Shown: piece after piece, positions 17,215 through 25,801 of the stretch
Layout of the letters: each line of letters starts with the position of its first letter
Numbering within the stretch: position 1 is the stretch's first letter
Origin: Sporosarcina psychrophila
GTDB taxonomy: Bacteria > Bacillota > Bacilli > Bacillales_A > Planococcaceae
Assembly (NCBI RefSeq): GCF_001590685.1
Contig: NZ_CP014616.1
Coordinates: forward strand, 3,657,001 to 3,721,000
Length of the DNA: 64,000 nucleotides
Direction of reading: 5' to 3'
Notes under the pieces: model-generated
Told to the model about the DNA's origin: nothing
Databases searched by the model: none
What the model saw: the letters and a program-made list of their open reading frames with translations, nothing else
Position numbers and translations under genes: made by a program

Positions 17215-17265
17215 AGCAGCTCTGATTTCCGGGTATTGTCCGTGAAATCTGGGCTGTTTTCATTT
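17215..17265 (+). terminator. Terminator of the ba3 oxidase operon
   Basis: CAGCTCTGATTTC / GAAATCTGGGCTG arms form a stem with an imperfect base, followed by TTTTCATTTT. Confidence 0.75.
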
Positions 17266-17266
17266 T

Positions 17267-17410
17267 GTTGGAATTGATTGGTTGGAGGGGGTTGGTTGGA
17301 CAACGCCATTTTTGTTGGACACTTTAGTGTATTGGTTGCACACTTCGACAGGTTGGTTGGAAACTCCCCTTTTGGTTGGACACTTTAGCGCATTGGTTGA
17401 ACACTTCCAG
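17267..17410. repeat. GTTGGACACTT direct-repeat array, about 21-bp period
   Basis: Eight consecutive units begin with GTTGG or GTTG. The best preserved are 21 bases long (GTTGGACACTTTAGYGYATTG), two of them separated by two variant units; the first ones are shortened to 14 and 19 bases. It lies between two converging genes, outside both terminators. Confidence 0.7.
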
Positions 17411-17449
17411 TAATACCATCAAGGCAATCCATAATCTACTCTGCTCCAT

Positions 17450-17493
17450 AAAAAAAACCTCTTACCTGGTTTATTTCCCCAGGTAAGAGGCCT
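17450..17493 (-). terminator. Terminator of the malic enzyme gene
   Basis: GCCTCTTACCTGG / CCAGGTAAGAGG arms followed on the minus strand by eight T. Confidence 0.85.
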
Positions 17494-17500
17494 TTATCAA

Positions 17501-18814
17501 TTATAAGTTATTCGCAACTCGTTCAACCGCAGCTGCTACATTGAGATGGACGTTTGGATCAAGTGGATGTGGGACAAGATCGCCCGGTTTCGTGCTGTCG
17601 ACAATTGCAAGTGCAGCTGCGATTAGCATCGGATAAGTAATTTCCTTCGCATGTGCATTTAGGGCACCGCGGAAAATACCTGGGAAGCCTAAGATATTAT
17701 TAACGAGACGGCCATCCGCCGCAAATGCCGCGCCCGCTGCAAGTGCGTCTTCCGGTGTAATTTCAGCGTTTGGATTGGACAAAGCCAAGATAATTTGCCC
17801 TTTTCGTACCATTTCTGGTTTGATAAGTCCTGCAACGCCCGTTGTGGCTACGATAATGTCACACGTTGCCATCAATTCTTCAAGTGAATCAATGACTGTG
17901 CCGCCATGATCAGCAAGCCTCTGACGTGCGACTTCATTACGGTCAATTCCACGCATTTCCTTCACACCATACTTCATAAGCATACGGCTAATTGCTAGAC
18001 CAGCTGCCCCAAGACCAATTTGGCCCACAACCGCTTCCGTTAGCAAAACATCTGTCTGTTGACAAGCTGAAATTACAGATGCCAACGTGACAACTGCTGT
18101 ACCATGCTGATCATCGTGCATAACTGGAATCGACAGCTCCGCTTTCAATCGCTCTTCAATTTCGAAACAGTGTGGAGATCCGATATCCTCCAACAATATT
18201 CCACCAAACCCTTGCTGAATATGTTTAATTGTTTCTACAACTTCATCTGGATCACTCGTGTTAAGCAAGATAGGAATACCACTTATCCCAGCGAATTGAT
18301 CAAATAACACAGCTTTTCCTTCCATTACAGGCATTCCCGCGACAGGTCCGATATTTCCAAGACCCAGAATCGCTGTGCCATCTGTCACAATTGCGACCGT
18401 GTTTGAGATTCCAGTAAAGTATTTCGCCTGTTCCGGATCATTCTTGATAAGTTCACAGACGTTCGCAACGCCTGGTGTATAGACACGTCGCAAATCACCT
18501 AAAGAACGAATTTCCATACGGCCTTTCATATGAATCTTGCCGCCTTCATGTGCTTGCAATACATCATCCGTTATAGCGTGGACACTAATTCCGTCGCCGA
18601 TTTGATTAACCGCTTCAACAATTTGCAACAAGTGCTCTTCACTTGTACATTGAATTGAAATATCACGAATCGTTGATAATGTACCTACTTTTATAGTTTG
18701 GATATCACCAATATCTCCATTTAATTGTCCGATAGCTAACGCAACTTTCGCGAAGTTGCCCGGCACTGATGGTGTTTCGATAATTAGATTACGCATAAAT
18801 TGCACTTGTTCCAT
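17501..18814 (-). CDS. Malic enzyme with N-terminal ACT domain
   Basis: A 437-residue protein that decarboxylates malate to pyruvate with reduction of NAD(P). Residues 8-80 form an ACT-type regulatory domain ([27 protein letters not shown]), then the malic enzyme core: [11 protein letters not shown] with the catalytic Tyr, [10 protein letters not shown], the metal-binding [10 protein letters not shown], and a Rossmann GLGAAGLAI. The domain order resembles MleA/YqkJ-type enzymes of Bacillus; cofactor preference cannot be read with certainty. GGGGGT upstream supports the ATG at 18814. Confidence 0.88.
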   Translation of the reverse strand: MEQVQFMRNLIIETPSVPGNFAKVALAIGQLNGDIGDIQTIKVGTLSTIRDISIQCTSEEHLLQIVEAVNQIGDGISVHAITDDVLQAHEGGKIHMKGRMEIRSLGDLRRVYTPGVANVCELIKNDPEQAKYFTGISNTVAIVTDGTAILGLGNIGPVAGMPVMEGKAVLFDQFAGISGIPILLNTSDPDEVVETIKHIQQGFGGILLEDIGSPHCFEIEERLKAELSIPVMHDDQHGTAVVTLASVISACQQTDVLLTEAVVGQIGLGAAGLAISRMLMKYGVKEMRGIDRNEVARQRLADHGGTVIDSLEELMATCDIIVATTGVAGLIKPEMVRKGQIILALSNPNAEITPEDALAAGAAFAADGRLVNNILGFPGIFRGALNAHAKEITYPMLIAAALAIVDSTKPGDLVPHPLDPNVHLNVAAAVERVANNL

Positions 18815-19300
18815 TGTATTACCCCCTGATTATACTTGCCAATCCTCATTTTACACGTATAGGACCAGGTCGTAAACATTTTATGACTTCGGTTATAATT
18901 AATCGCGAATTCACATATTTCACGCATAATTAAAGGAGGGTTTTCCCATAACAAAACTGTTCCAAGCCGAATTAGAAACTATTTTTTCATTATGAGTCTT
19001 TACGTTCTTCGATTGCAAATCGGCTCACAGACGTTTCCAACGCTTCAGAAAGTGTGCATAGCACATTTGCCGTTCCTCTCATCGCTTCAACTTCGAACGA
19101 TATCCGGTCGTTATCGCCTTCATTTCTGAATCCCCTATTTCTATATTATTATTAATTTCACTTAAAAATTGTAAATAGTGCATAGTTTGTCGAAAAAGAA
19201 GCGATTATCATAATTATAGCGCGCTTTATGTAGAATCATAGTTAAATAGAACTATTTTTTCCGAATTACTATTTGAATCATTCTCTAACCATCAAACTAT
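18815..19300. other. Intergenic region with possible gene remnant
   Basis: A TATAAT at 18894-18899 and a GGAGGG at 18934-18939 look like gene starts, but the frame behind them closes within 16 codons. On the minus strand 18990-19145 an ORF of about 50 codons contains the plausible helix NVLCTLSEALETSVSRF and ends in a stop, without a good start. It may be a decayed gene; I do not recognise it. Confidence 0.35.
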
Positions 19301-19308
19301 TGAATTTG

Positions 19309-19339
19309 TTAGACAATTGCTCCTCTTTTCGGTTATAAT
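19309..19339 (+). promoter_or_regulatory. Candidate promoter of brnQ
   Basis: A perfect TATAAT (19334-19339) with TTAGACA-like -35 bases around 19309-19315, 50 bp before the start codon. Confidence 0.45.
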
Positions 19340-19388
19340 GAAAGGTGGTGAGTTTTTTACATAATTCTTTCAAGGAGTTGCAGTTTAC

Positions 19389-20699
19389 TTGTCTATACAG
19401 AAAAATTTCGTGATTGGGCTTATGCTCTTTGCTTTGTTCCTCGGTGCTGGTAATATTATTTTCCCACCGCTTCTTGGGCAAATGGCAGGGGATGAACTTT
19501 TCATTGCGATGATTGGATTCCTAATCACAGGAGTCGGGTTGCCTCTCATTGCAGTTCTAGCAATTGCCAATGCAGGCGGCGGATTAGAAACCATTGCAAG
19601 TCGCGTCAATCCTTATTTTGGAGTTATTTTCACGATGATTGTCTATATGGCAATTGGTCCATTTTTCGGCATTCCACGAACAGCTACTGTCTCATATGAA
19701 ATTGGGGTCGTCCCATTTTTGCCTGATAGCATTTCTGGCTCAAACTGGCCACTTGCGTTGTTTACGATCGTCTTCTTTACTATTACGGTCGCTCTCGCCC
19801 TAAATCCTGCGAAACTTGTCGATCGCATAGGGAAAGTGTTAACTCCTGTCCTATTTTTAGTTATTGGGGCACTTGCTGTGAAGAGTATTGTGTCACCAAT
19901 GGGAGATATCGGACAAGCCCAAGGTGATTTTGCAACCAATGCGTTTTTCCGTAGCTTTGTTGAAGGGTATTTAACGATGGATGTCATTGCGGCACTTGTA
20001 TTCGGCATCGTCGTTATTAATGCGCTTAAAGCAGAAGGCGTGACAGAAAGCCGTGCTGTCATGAAAGCAATGGTTTTCGCTGGTGTTGTCGCAGCTACTG
20101 GATTAGCGCTCGTTTACATTTCACTCGGGTATATTGGAGCGACAAGCGTCGATGTTATCGGGATACAAGACAACGGAGGTGCGGTTCTCGCACTCGCATC
20201 TACCGTCTTATACGGACCATACGGAACGATGATTCTGGCAATGACAATTATTTTTGCTTGTCTGACAACATCGATTGGTCTCGTTTCAGCATGTGCACAG
20301 TATTTCGAACATGTATTTCCACGGAATTCATACAAGACATATGTCTTCATTTTCGCGGGATTCAGTGCAATTATTGCAAACGTTGGATTGACACAGCTTA
20401 TTTCTATTTCAATACCGGTTTTGCTCACAATCTACCCACTCGCAATTGTTCTGATGCTTATGTCATTCATCGACAAATCGTTTGGTAGAAAGCCAATTGT
20501 CTATATCCTGGCGCTACTGGCAACTGCTTTTGTTAGTATCTTTGACGGCTTAAAAGGAGCCGGAATCGACATTAAGCCTGTCAATGATGTACTTGCCCAT
20601 CTCCCACTCTATGAACAGCAGATTGGTTGGCTTGTACCAGCGATTGTCGGAGCACTTATTGGTGTGGTTCTAAGCCCCTTGTTTAAGAAACGGATTTAG
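19389..20699 (+). CDS. brnQ: Branched-chain amino acid carrier BrnQ
   Basis: A 436-residue LIVCS-family symporter with about 12 membrane helices that imports leucine, isoleucine and valine with sodium or protons. The N-terminal FVIGLMLFALFLGAGNIIFPP and the GPFFGIPRTATVSYE block are family hallmarks. The start is TTG with AAGGAG 12 bases upstream. It stands alone, with no T-box leader recognised. Confidence 0.92.
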   Translation: MSIQKNFVIGLMLFALFLGAGNIIFPPLLGQMAGDELFIAMIGFLITGVGLPLIAVLAIANAGGGLETIASRVNPYFGVIFTMIVYMAIGPFFGIPRTATVSYEIGVVPFLPDSISGSNWPLALFTIVFFTITVALALNPAKLVDRIGKVLTPVLFLVIGALAVKSIVSPMGDIGQAQGDFATNAFFRSFVEGYLTMDVIAALVFGIVVINALKAEGVTESRAVMKAMVFAGVVAATGLALVYISLGYIGATSVDVIGIQDNGGAVLALASTVLYGPYGTMILAMTIIFACLTTSIGLVSACAQYFEHVFPRNSYKTYVFIFAGFSAIIANVGLTQLISISIPVLLTIYPLAIVLMLMSFIDKSFGRKPIVYILALLATAFVSIFDGLKGAGIDIKPVNDVLAHLPLYEQQIGWLVPAIVGALIGVVLSPLFKKRI

Positions 20700-20739
20700 T
20701 TCTCAGAAAGTTCATGCTTTTACCTCCAATTTCAGCTAT

Positions 20740-20757
20740 ACTGAATGAACATTCAGT
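20740..20757. promoter_or_regulatory. Perfect 18-bp palindrome overlapping the SCP2-like gene promoter
   Basis: ACTGAATG-AA-CATTCAGT. It overlaps a TATACT -10 box (20737-20742) and lies 19 bp before the start. The TGAATG / CATTCA arms resemble operators of FadR-like TetR repressors of fatty acid degradation in Bacillales (established for that family; binding here is inferred). Confidence 0.6.
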
Positions 20758-20775
20758 ATTATGGAGGGTTTTCCA

Positions 20776-21129
20776 ATGACGATGAATTTTGATGACATGA
20801 CAATGACAACTATTTGGCTTAAAATTGACGAGAAATTGAACGGGGAACCAGGTCCAATTAAAGGAATGACTGTGACCTATTCATTCGATTTATCTGGTGA
20901 TGATGGCGGTCTATATGGCTTAACGTTAGCAGATGGCAAAGCCGTAACAATTACCGGAGATCCCGGTGAAGTTGATTGTGCGTTAACTATGAGTGTGAAA
21001 GATTTCAAGAAACTACTTGCTGACAACTTGAATTCAACCGCTGCCTTTATGATGGGTAAACTCAAAGTTAAAGGAAATATTGGTCTTGCGTTAAAATTAG
21101 AAGGTTTATTAAAACAGTATTCGTTTTAA
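20776..21129 (+). CDS. SCP2 sterol-binding-like domain protein
   Basis: A 117-residue soluble protein that is a single SCP2-like lipid-binding domain: VTYSFDLSGDDGG, the GEVDCALTMSVKDFKKLLADNLN segment, and the MGKLKVKGNIGLALKL helix that ends the fold. Members bind fatty acyl chains or other lipids; no enzymatic motif is present. The ATG at 20776 is chosen because GGAGGG lies 7 bases upstream, inside what would be the reading frame of the earlier ATG at 20761. The FadR-like palindrome in its promoter suggests expression with fatty acid metabolism. Confidence 0.82.
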   Translation: MTMNFDDMTMTTIWLKIDEKLNGEPGPIKGMTVTYSFDLSGDDGGLYGLTLADGKAVTITGDPGEVDCALTMSVKDFKKLLADNLNSTAAFMMGKLKVKGNIGLALKLEGLLKQYSF

Positions 21130-21135
21130 TAGAAG

Positions 21136-21172
21136 AAAGCGGCTCTCATTAAATGTGGGAGTCGTTTTTTGA
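21136..21172 (+). terminator. Terminator of the SCP2-like gene
   Basis: A GCGGCTCTC / GGGAGTCGT stem with six T. Confidence 0.75.
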
Positions 21173-21313
21173 TTCCCCATAATTAATTGAAATGAGCACG
21201 TTTGAAGCCAACTATGAGTAATACTTCCCACTTCAGATAAAGGGAGCCCATTGTCGAATTAGGTATATTGATGTAAAATGAAAGAAAATTCGAAAGAAGG
21301 TGCACCTTATAAT

Positions 21314-23416
21314 ATGAAAAAATCGAAAAGCATTGCGTGGAAACTTTCAGCACTTATTATTACGCTCTTCTTAGTATTATTTATCTCCTATACAGTCGTT
21401 ACAAGTACCATTTTGCATAATCAAAGTACCAACGATGCGGAGAGTTCTGCAATTGATAACACTGAACTATATGCTGCTAAAATGAGCGACCGATTTAAGA
21501 AAACGAATGACATGCTCCACACAACGAAACACATATTTGAAACACTGCAGGCACAAGGTAATTTAACTGCGGACGAAGCCATAACTGTCATAGAGAATAA
21601 TTTAAAGAACAACACTGATGCTTCTGGAATGGCTGCTATATTTGAAAGCGGATCTATTCCTATTGAAGAGTCTGTTAGTAATGATTTAATAGATCCAGAG
21701 AAGCGTTTTATTCCTTATTTGTATAAGGATGGAGACAAGATTACTATGGAGGCTCTTAGCGAATATGAAACAGAGGGCGAAGGAGATTGGTACTTAATAC
21801 CGAAAAAAGAAAAGCGAGCTGTCTTGACAGAACCGTACGAGTACAGTGCAGGTGGTGAAATCGTCTTAATGACCACCATTTCCGTACCGCTAATTACAAG
21901 TTCAGGTTCCTTTTTCGGTGTTCTTACAACAGATATTTCCATCGATTTTTTAAATGAACTCGTGAATACAATCAAGCCGGATGGTGGATATGCTAGCATT
22001 ATTACCGATGGCGGTTACTTAACTGCCAACAGTATTAGCGAAGAGTTGAACGGGGTAAATGTGCAAGACTCTTATGATTGGAGCACAATTAAGAACACGC
22101 TTGGAAAAGGAGAAGTATCGACTTTATATGCTGATTCAAAGCAACTAAATGAAGAGGCCTTTAACTCGTTCGCCCCGATGCTGTTAGACAATATTAAAGA
22201 TACATGGTCTGTACAGACGGTTGTTCCAAAGTCAAAAATACTAGAAACATATAACACAATCTTACTTCTAACAATCATTTCCGCAATTGTCATGGTTGTT
22301 TTAATGTCTGCAGCTACCTTGTGGTTCATTTTCAAACAATTAAAACCACTTGCTTATTTACGAGAGTCAATCGAAACAGCAGCAGCTGGTGACTTGACGA
22401 GAAGTATAGACGAAAAACATATCCAACCCGATGAAATTGGTGCTGTAGCTATGGCATATAACAATATGCTCCGTAAAACAAATGACGCCATTCATACAGT
22501 TTGGGATTCTTCCACTCAATTAAACAAGTCTTCCAATCACGTCCACCATGTTTTCGAGGAGATTGTTGCATCTAGTCAAGAAGTATCTCTAGCAACCGAT
22601 GAAATTGCACATGGGGCCTCTAAGCAGTCGGAAGATACGGAAGAAACGAGTCACCGAATTTTAGATTTGTCAGATCAAATGGACTCACTCGCTATTCTAT
22701 CAAACAACATGAACGTATTATCAAAACAAACAGGTCTATCTACTATACAAGGAATGACAGAAGTTAAGAAACTGCGTGAACATAATGAAGCTACGAATGA
22801 CATGAATGAAAAGGTACAGCAACAAATTGAAACACTGACCACTAAAATAGCGGAAATTAATCAAGTTATTGCATCGATTCACGGCATCACTGCACAAACG
22901 AATTTGCTTGCGCTCAATGCTAGTATTGAAGCTGCACGTGCTGGTGAGCATGGAAAAGGCTTCGCAGTCGTAGCGGAGGAAGTACGAAAACTTGCCGAAC
23001 AATCTCGCTTAGAAACAGATGTAATTCAACAAACGGTTCAAGAAATATTACTAGAGTCACAGCAGACTGTTTCTATTATTACAGCGAATATTCAATTGAT
23101 GGAAGGCCAAAACGAATCTGTATCAAGTACAGAATCTTCCTTTACCCGCAATGCGGAACTTGCTGAACAGATGGGTGGTTCAATAGACGAGTTAGCCACT
23201 AAACTCGCCGATATGATGGAACATAAAGACCAAGCGATGTTGGCAATTCAGAGTGTCTCCGCGATTTCGGAAGAAACTGCTGCTTCAGCTGAACAAGTCA
23301 GCGCCTCAGCCGCCGCGCAACAGGGTGAGCTTGAACGCGTCGCAGAATCGACCAATCATATGAATAAAATCGCTCAAGAACTGCAAGAAGTCGTCGATCG
23401 ATTTAAATTATCATAA
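21314..23416 (+). CDS. Methyl-accepting chemotaxis protein with Cache sensor domain
   Basis: A 700-residue chemoreceptor: membrane helix 1 (about 10-32), a large extracellular region (about 33-310) with the dCache-like [19 protein letters not shown] and [18 protein letters not shown] blocks, helix 2 (about 316-340), HAMP linker, and the cytoplasmic signalling domain with the tip sequence [36 protein letters not shown]. Cache domains bind small molecules such as amino or carboxylic acids; the ligand is unknown. The ATG at 21314 has an AAGGTG site, whereas the ATG at 21278 has none. Confidence 0.93.
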   Translation: MKKSKSIAWKLSALIITLFLVLFISYTVVTSTILHNQSTNDAESSAIDNTELYAAKMSDRFKKTNDMLHTTKHIFETLQAQGNLTADEAITVIENNLKNNTDASGMAAIFESGSIPIEESVSNDLIDPEKRFIPYLYKDGDKITMEALSEYETEGEGDWYLIPKKEKRAVLTEPYEYSAGGEIVLMTTISVPLITSSGSFFGVLTTDISIDFLNELVNTIKPDGGYASIITDGGYLTANSISEELNGVNVQDSYDWSTIKNTLGKGEVSTLYADSKQLNEEAFNSFAPMLLDNIKDTWSVQTVVPKSKILETYNTILLLTIISAIVMVVLMSAATLWFIFKQLKPLAYLRESIETAAAGDLTRSIDEKHIQPDEIGAVAMAYNNMLRKTNDAIHTVWDSSTQLNKSSNHVHHVFEEIVASSQEVSLATDEIAHGASKQSEDTEETSHRILDLSDQMDSLAILSNNMNVLSKQTGLSTIQGMTEVKKLREHNEATNDMNEKVQQQIETLTTKIAEINQVIASIHGITAQTNLLALNASIEAARAGEHGKGFAVVAEEVRKLAEQSRLETDVIQQTVQEILLESQQTVSIITANIQLMEGQNESVSSTESSFTRNAELAEQMGGSIDELATKLADMMEHKDQAMLAIQSVSAISEETAASAEQVSASAAAQQGELERVAESTNHMNKIAQELQEVVDRFKLS

Positions 23417-23436
23417 TCAAGGACCTAAATAAGATT

Positions 23437-23476
23437 TGCCTGCCCAGTCAAGATTGTTTGCTGGGCAGGCTTTTTA
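23437..23476 (+). terminator. Terminator of the Cache chemoreceptor gene
   Basis: GCCTGCCCAG / CTGGGCAGGC arms followed by TTTTT. Confidence 0.85.
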
Positions 23477-23517
23477 GATGGGTGTCATTAACGTGATTCC
23501 CAGCTATATAGTCGGCA

Positions 23518-23608
23518 CTTAACAAATAGATTTTTTCCAACACCGCTTTGTCGCTAGATTTGTTCGTTATACTGGCGAGTTATACCACCTAGTTAACCCC
23601 AAATAAGT
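23518..23608 (+). repeat. Collapsed copy of the hairpin repeat (outer parts only)
   Basis: AACAAATAGA...CAACACCGCTTTGTCGCTAGATTTGTTCG...TATACCACCTAG matches both ends of the 63.3 kb copy. The central 85-90 bases, including the hairpin, are missing. The deletion lies between two TCGCT direct repeats seen in the complete copy. Confidence 0.75.
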
Positions 23609-23627
23609 AGTGTCAAATATATACTGT

Positions 23628-23712
23628 GTATGTTGAAATAATGAATACCCACTGAATTCGCTACGGCGCTCGGGGATGCCTCCGGTTAACCCTGTAAGGC
23701 GCCTTCGCTCAG
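23628..23712 (+). repeat. Hairpin repeat, partial copy left of the oxidoreductase gene
   Basis: TTCGCTACGGCGCT...GGATGCCTCC...GTAAGGCGCCTTCGCT matches, in reverse orientation, the copy at 25534-25660; the hairpin core is missing. Confidence 0.75.
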
Positions 23713-23735
23713 TTTATATATAGCGTTAAATCTTT

Positions 23736-24707
23736 CTATCGATTTATCGTTGTAGGCATACTACTTACCTTCGAATCTTTTTCCATCATCCATTTCAACG
23801 TTGCCTTTATTCCCTCTTGATATGGCGTTGTAGGCACCGGACCAATTTCAGTTTCATATTTCTTACCACTTAATATAACGGGTGTTTCTGTTAAATACAT
23901 CATTTCCACCATTTCTTTCATGAACGGCTGAAACATTCCTAGGAAACGAATCATCGTTTTTGATACTGTCCTAATCGATTTTTGGTATCCCGTTTCTTCA
24001 CGTATCATCTTAATCACTTCTCCGCCCGTTATCGGATATACTGCCGGGATATTCCAATTTTGATTGTAAGCATCATCTCGCAGTGCGAGCTCCACCATTG
24101 CCTTCGCGCCATCGAACGTGTATAGATATTCCCTCGCTACCTGAACGCCGCCAACGAAATTCGCCGACTTATTTCGAACAACATTCTTAAGTGTTTCGTA
24201 AAGCATCGTATTTTCTGCATAAGGTCCATAAAAATCTGGAAAATGAACAATTAAAGAAGGGACATTACTGTCTTTCAATTTATCTTCCATCGCTAGACGA
24301 ATCTCCCCCTTTTTCGTATGTGGCTCTTTCTGTGCATCTTCCGAAATTTTTTCTTTATGTTGCGCCCCGTATGCATAAATATTATCCACTAGCGCAATTT
24401 TTGCTTGCTGCGCTTGCGCTATACGAATCAAAATATCCATACATATAAGATGTGTGACATTCCAAACCGGGTAAGGAAAATTTATGGCGTGAAAAATGAC
24501 ATCCACTCCTTGAGCCGCCTGAGATACTTCACCTTCTGTTAATACATCCCCAGCATAGATCGTTACCTTTGACTCCTTCTCAAAAAGTGCTTTCAACTTT
24601 TCTTTTCCTCTAGCAAAAGCGACAACATCGACTCCTCGAGAAACCAATTCCCTCACCAATGCGTACCCCATTCCCCCTGATGCCCCTAACACTAATGCCT
24701 TCTTCAT
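23736..24707 (-). CDS. NAD(P)-dependent epimerase/dehydratase-type oxidoreductase
   Basis: About 323 residues with an N-terminal Rossmann dinucleotide motif VLGASGGMGYALV and the overall layout of extended short-chain or NAD-dependent epimerase/dehydratase proteins. The IYAYGAQHKEK segment holds the Tyr and Lys expected of the active site, somewhat shifted from YxxxK. The substrate is unknown. The second ATG (24707) lies 7 bases after GGGAGG and is preferred. It is downstream of tetR but has its own operator copy and is preceded by a terminator, so it is likely repressed by that TetR protein. Confidence 0.78.
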   Translation of the reverse strand: MKKALVLGASGGMGYALVRELVSRGVDVVAFARGKEKLKALFEKESKVTIYAGDVLTEGEVSQAAQGVDVIFHAINFPYPVWNVTHLICMDILIRIAQAQQAKIALVDNIYAYGAQHKEKISEDAQKEPHTKKGEIRLAMEDKLKDSNVPSLIVHFPDFYGPYAENTMLYETLKNVVRNKSANFVGGVQVAREYLYTFDGAKAMVELALRDDAYNQNWNIPAVYPITGGEVIKMIREETGYQKSIRTVSKTMIRFLGMFQPFMKEMVEMMYLTETPVILSGKKYETEIGPVPTTPYQEGIKATLKWMMEKDSKVSSMPTTINR

Positions 24708-24727
24708 ACACATTCCCTCCCCCTCTA

Positions 24728-24742
24728 TTAACCACTGGTCAA
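24728..24742. promoter_or_regulatory. Predicted TetR operator, oxidoreductase promoter
   Basis: TTAACCACTGGTCAA, a near-perfect palindrome, shares 12 to 13 of its 15 bases with the site at 25386-25400. It ends 21 bp upstream of the start codon. Confidence 0.65.
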
Positions 24743-24749
24743 TAATTAT

Positions 24750-24795
24750 TAAAAAAAGTGTCATGCTCTATATCAATTTACGATGTAGAGCATTC
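24750..24795 (-). terminator. Terminator of tetR
   Basis: ATGCTCTA / TAGAGCAT arms followed on the minus strand by CACTTTTTTT. Confidence 0.7.
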
Positions 24796-24797
24796 AC

Positions 24798-25370
24798 TTA
24801 GTTAAATAAGCCTTTTAAAATAAATTCCACATGTGATTCAGCCGATACTTTTGCTTCATCAAAATTGATAACGAATCCACGATGATGGACAACAAAACCA
24901 TGAAGCGCAAGAAATGCAGACCATACGTCTTTCATAGCAAGCCTTTTCTTCGATAAATTTTGTACAGACTCAGCAAACTTTTGATAGCTAACATACGCGG
25001 CCTCCTGAGACAGACTATCCACTTCAGCATATCTTGCTACGAACATGAATTCATACTGACTTTGATTGTTCAAACCAAATTCAATAAAGCGAAGAAATAC
25101 ATTGTTCAGCTTTACCAAGTCTTCTTCAGCACCTTGAGCAGTATCTTCCAAAAGATCATTCAGCCTAGAAAAATCGACTTTTACAATTGCATCAAACAAT
25201 TCTACTTTATTTTTAAAATGGTAATAAAGTGCACCATGCGTGCAACCGACTTGCTTAGCGATGCTTCGCATAGAGACATCTTGAAAACCTTTTTCAATGA
25301 ACAAGGCACGAGCTTGTTGTACAATCATTTCTTTTGTTAACTCTTGAGATGCGGATTTATGAGAAGACAT
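24798..25370 (-). CDS. TetR/AcrR family transcriptional regulator
   Basis: A 190-residue repressor. The N-terminal helix-turn-helix reads ARALFIEKGFQDVSMRSIAKQVGCTHGALYYHFKNKVELF, which is diagnostic; the remaining 130 residues form the variable ligand-binding domain. The ATG at 25370 follows a G-rich site. The palindromic TTGACCACTGGTTAG just upstream of its start, repeated in front of the next gene, indicates autorepression and control of the adjacent oxidoreductase. The inducer is unknown. Confidence 0.88.
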   Translation of the reverse strand: MSSHKSASQELTKEMIVQQARALFIEKGFQDVSMRSIAKQVGCTHGALYYHFKNKVELFDAIVKVDFSRLNDLLEDTAQGAEEDLVKLNNVFLRFIEFGLNNQSQYEFMFVARYAEVDSLSQEAAYVSYQKFAESVQNLSKKRLAMKDVWSAFLALHGFVVHHRGFVINFDEAKVSAESHVEFILKGLFN

Positions 25371-25385
25371 CGTCTCGCCCCCCTT

Positions 25386-25400
25386 TTGACCACTGGTTAG
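25386..25400. promoter_or_regulatory. Predicted TetR operator, autoregulatory site
   Basis: TTGACCACTGGTTAG with the same ACCACTGGT core as at 24728, 16 bp upstream of the tetR start. Confidence 0.65.
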
Positions 25401-25533
25401 TTGAAGTGTAACTCTGTATAGCAATATTCACAAGTACTAACTAAACCAGATAATAAGAAATTTCCTGTTTCGACACCTATGGAGATATCCCTTTCATTAC
25501 TGTATATGTTAGACAAATGAATATCTCTATGAA

Positions 25534-25660
25534 CTAAGCGAAGGCGCCTTACAAGGGGCAGCCGAAGCCCTAAGACTGGCGGCAATGCTGCTTGGCTTAG
25601 GGGGGGAGGCATCCCCTAGCGCCGAAGCGAATTCAATGGAATTCTTTATTTCAACATATA
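25534..25660 (-). repeat. Hairpin repeat, full copy right of tetR
   Basis: Carries a CCCTAAG / CTTAGGG stem (25568-25574 with 25596-25602) and the flanking GGATGCCTC and CGGCT equivalents, in reverse orientation. Stem bases differ from the copies at 53114 and 63353 but remain paired. Confidence 0.8.
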
Positions 25661-25694
25661 TAATATTGTAATTCCAATCCTCCCGCAACACTCT

Positions 25695-25722
25695 TGTAAT
25701 CTACCTGTAACACAAATGTAAT
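25695..25722 (+). promoter_or_regulatory. Triple WalR-box-like array upstream of the LysM-NlpC/P60 gene
   Basis: TGTAAT-N5-TGTAAC-N5-TGTAAT, all fitting TGTWAH with exact 5-base spacers, ending 79 bp before the start codon. Confidence 0.7.
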
Positions 25723-25801
25723 TTAACAGTCTATTGTTCTAGTTCTATTAATCAGATAGAATACATATATAGAACTGTTTGTCGTGGAGAGGGGAAAATA
25801 G

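Noticed and set aside
19140..19388. T-box or other amino-acid riboswitch before brnQ
   Set aside because: No specifier loop, T-box sequence or antiterminator/terminator pair could be identified in the leader, which is only about 45 bases after the TATAAT.
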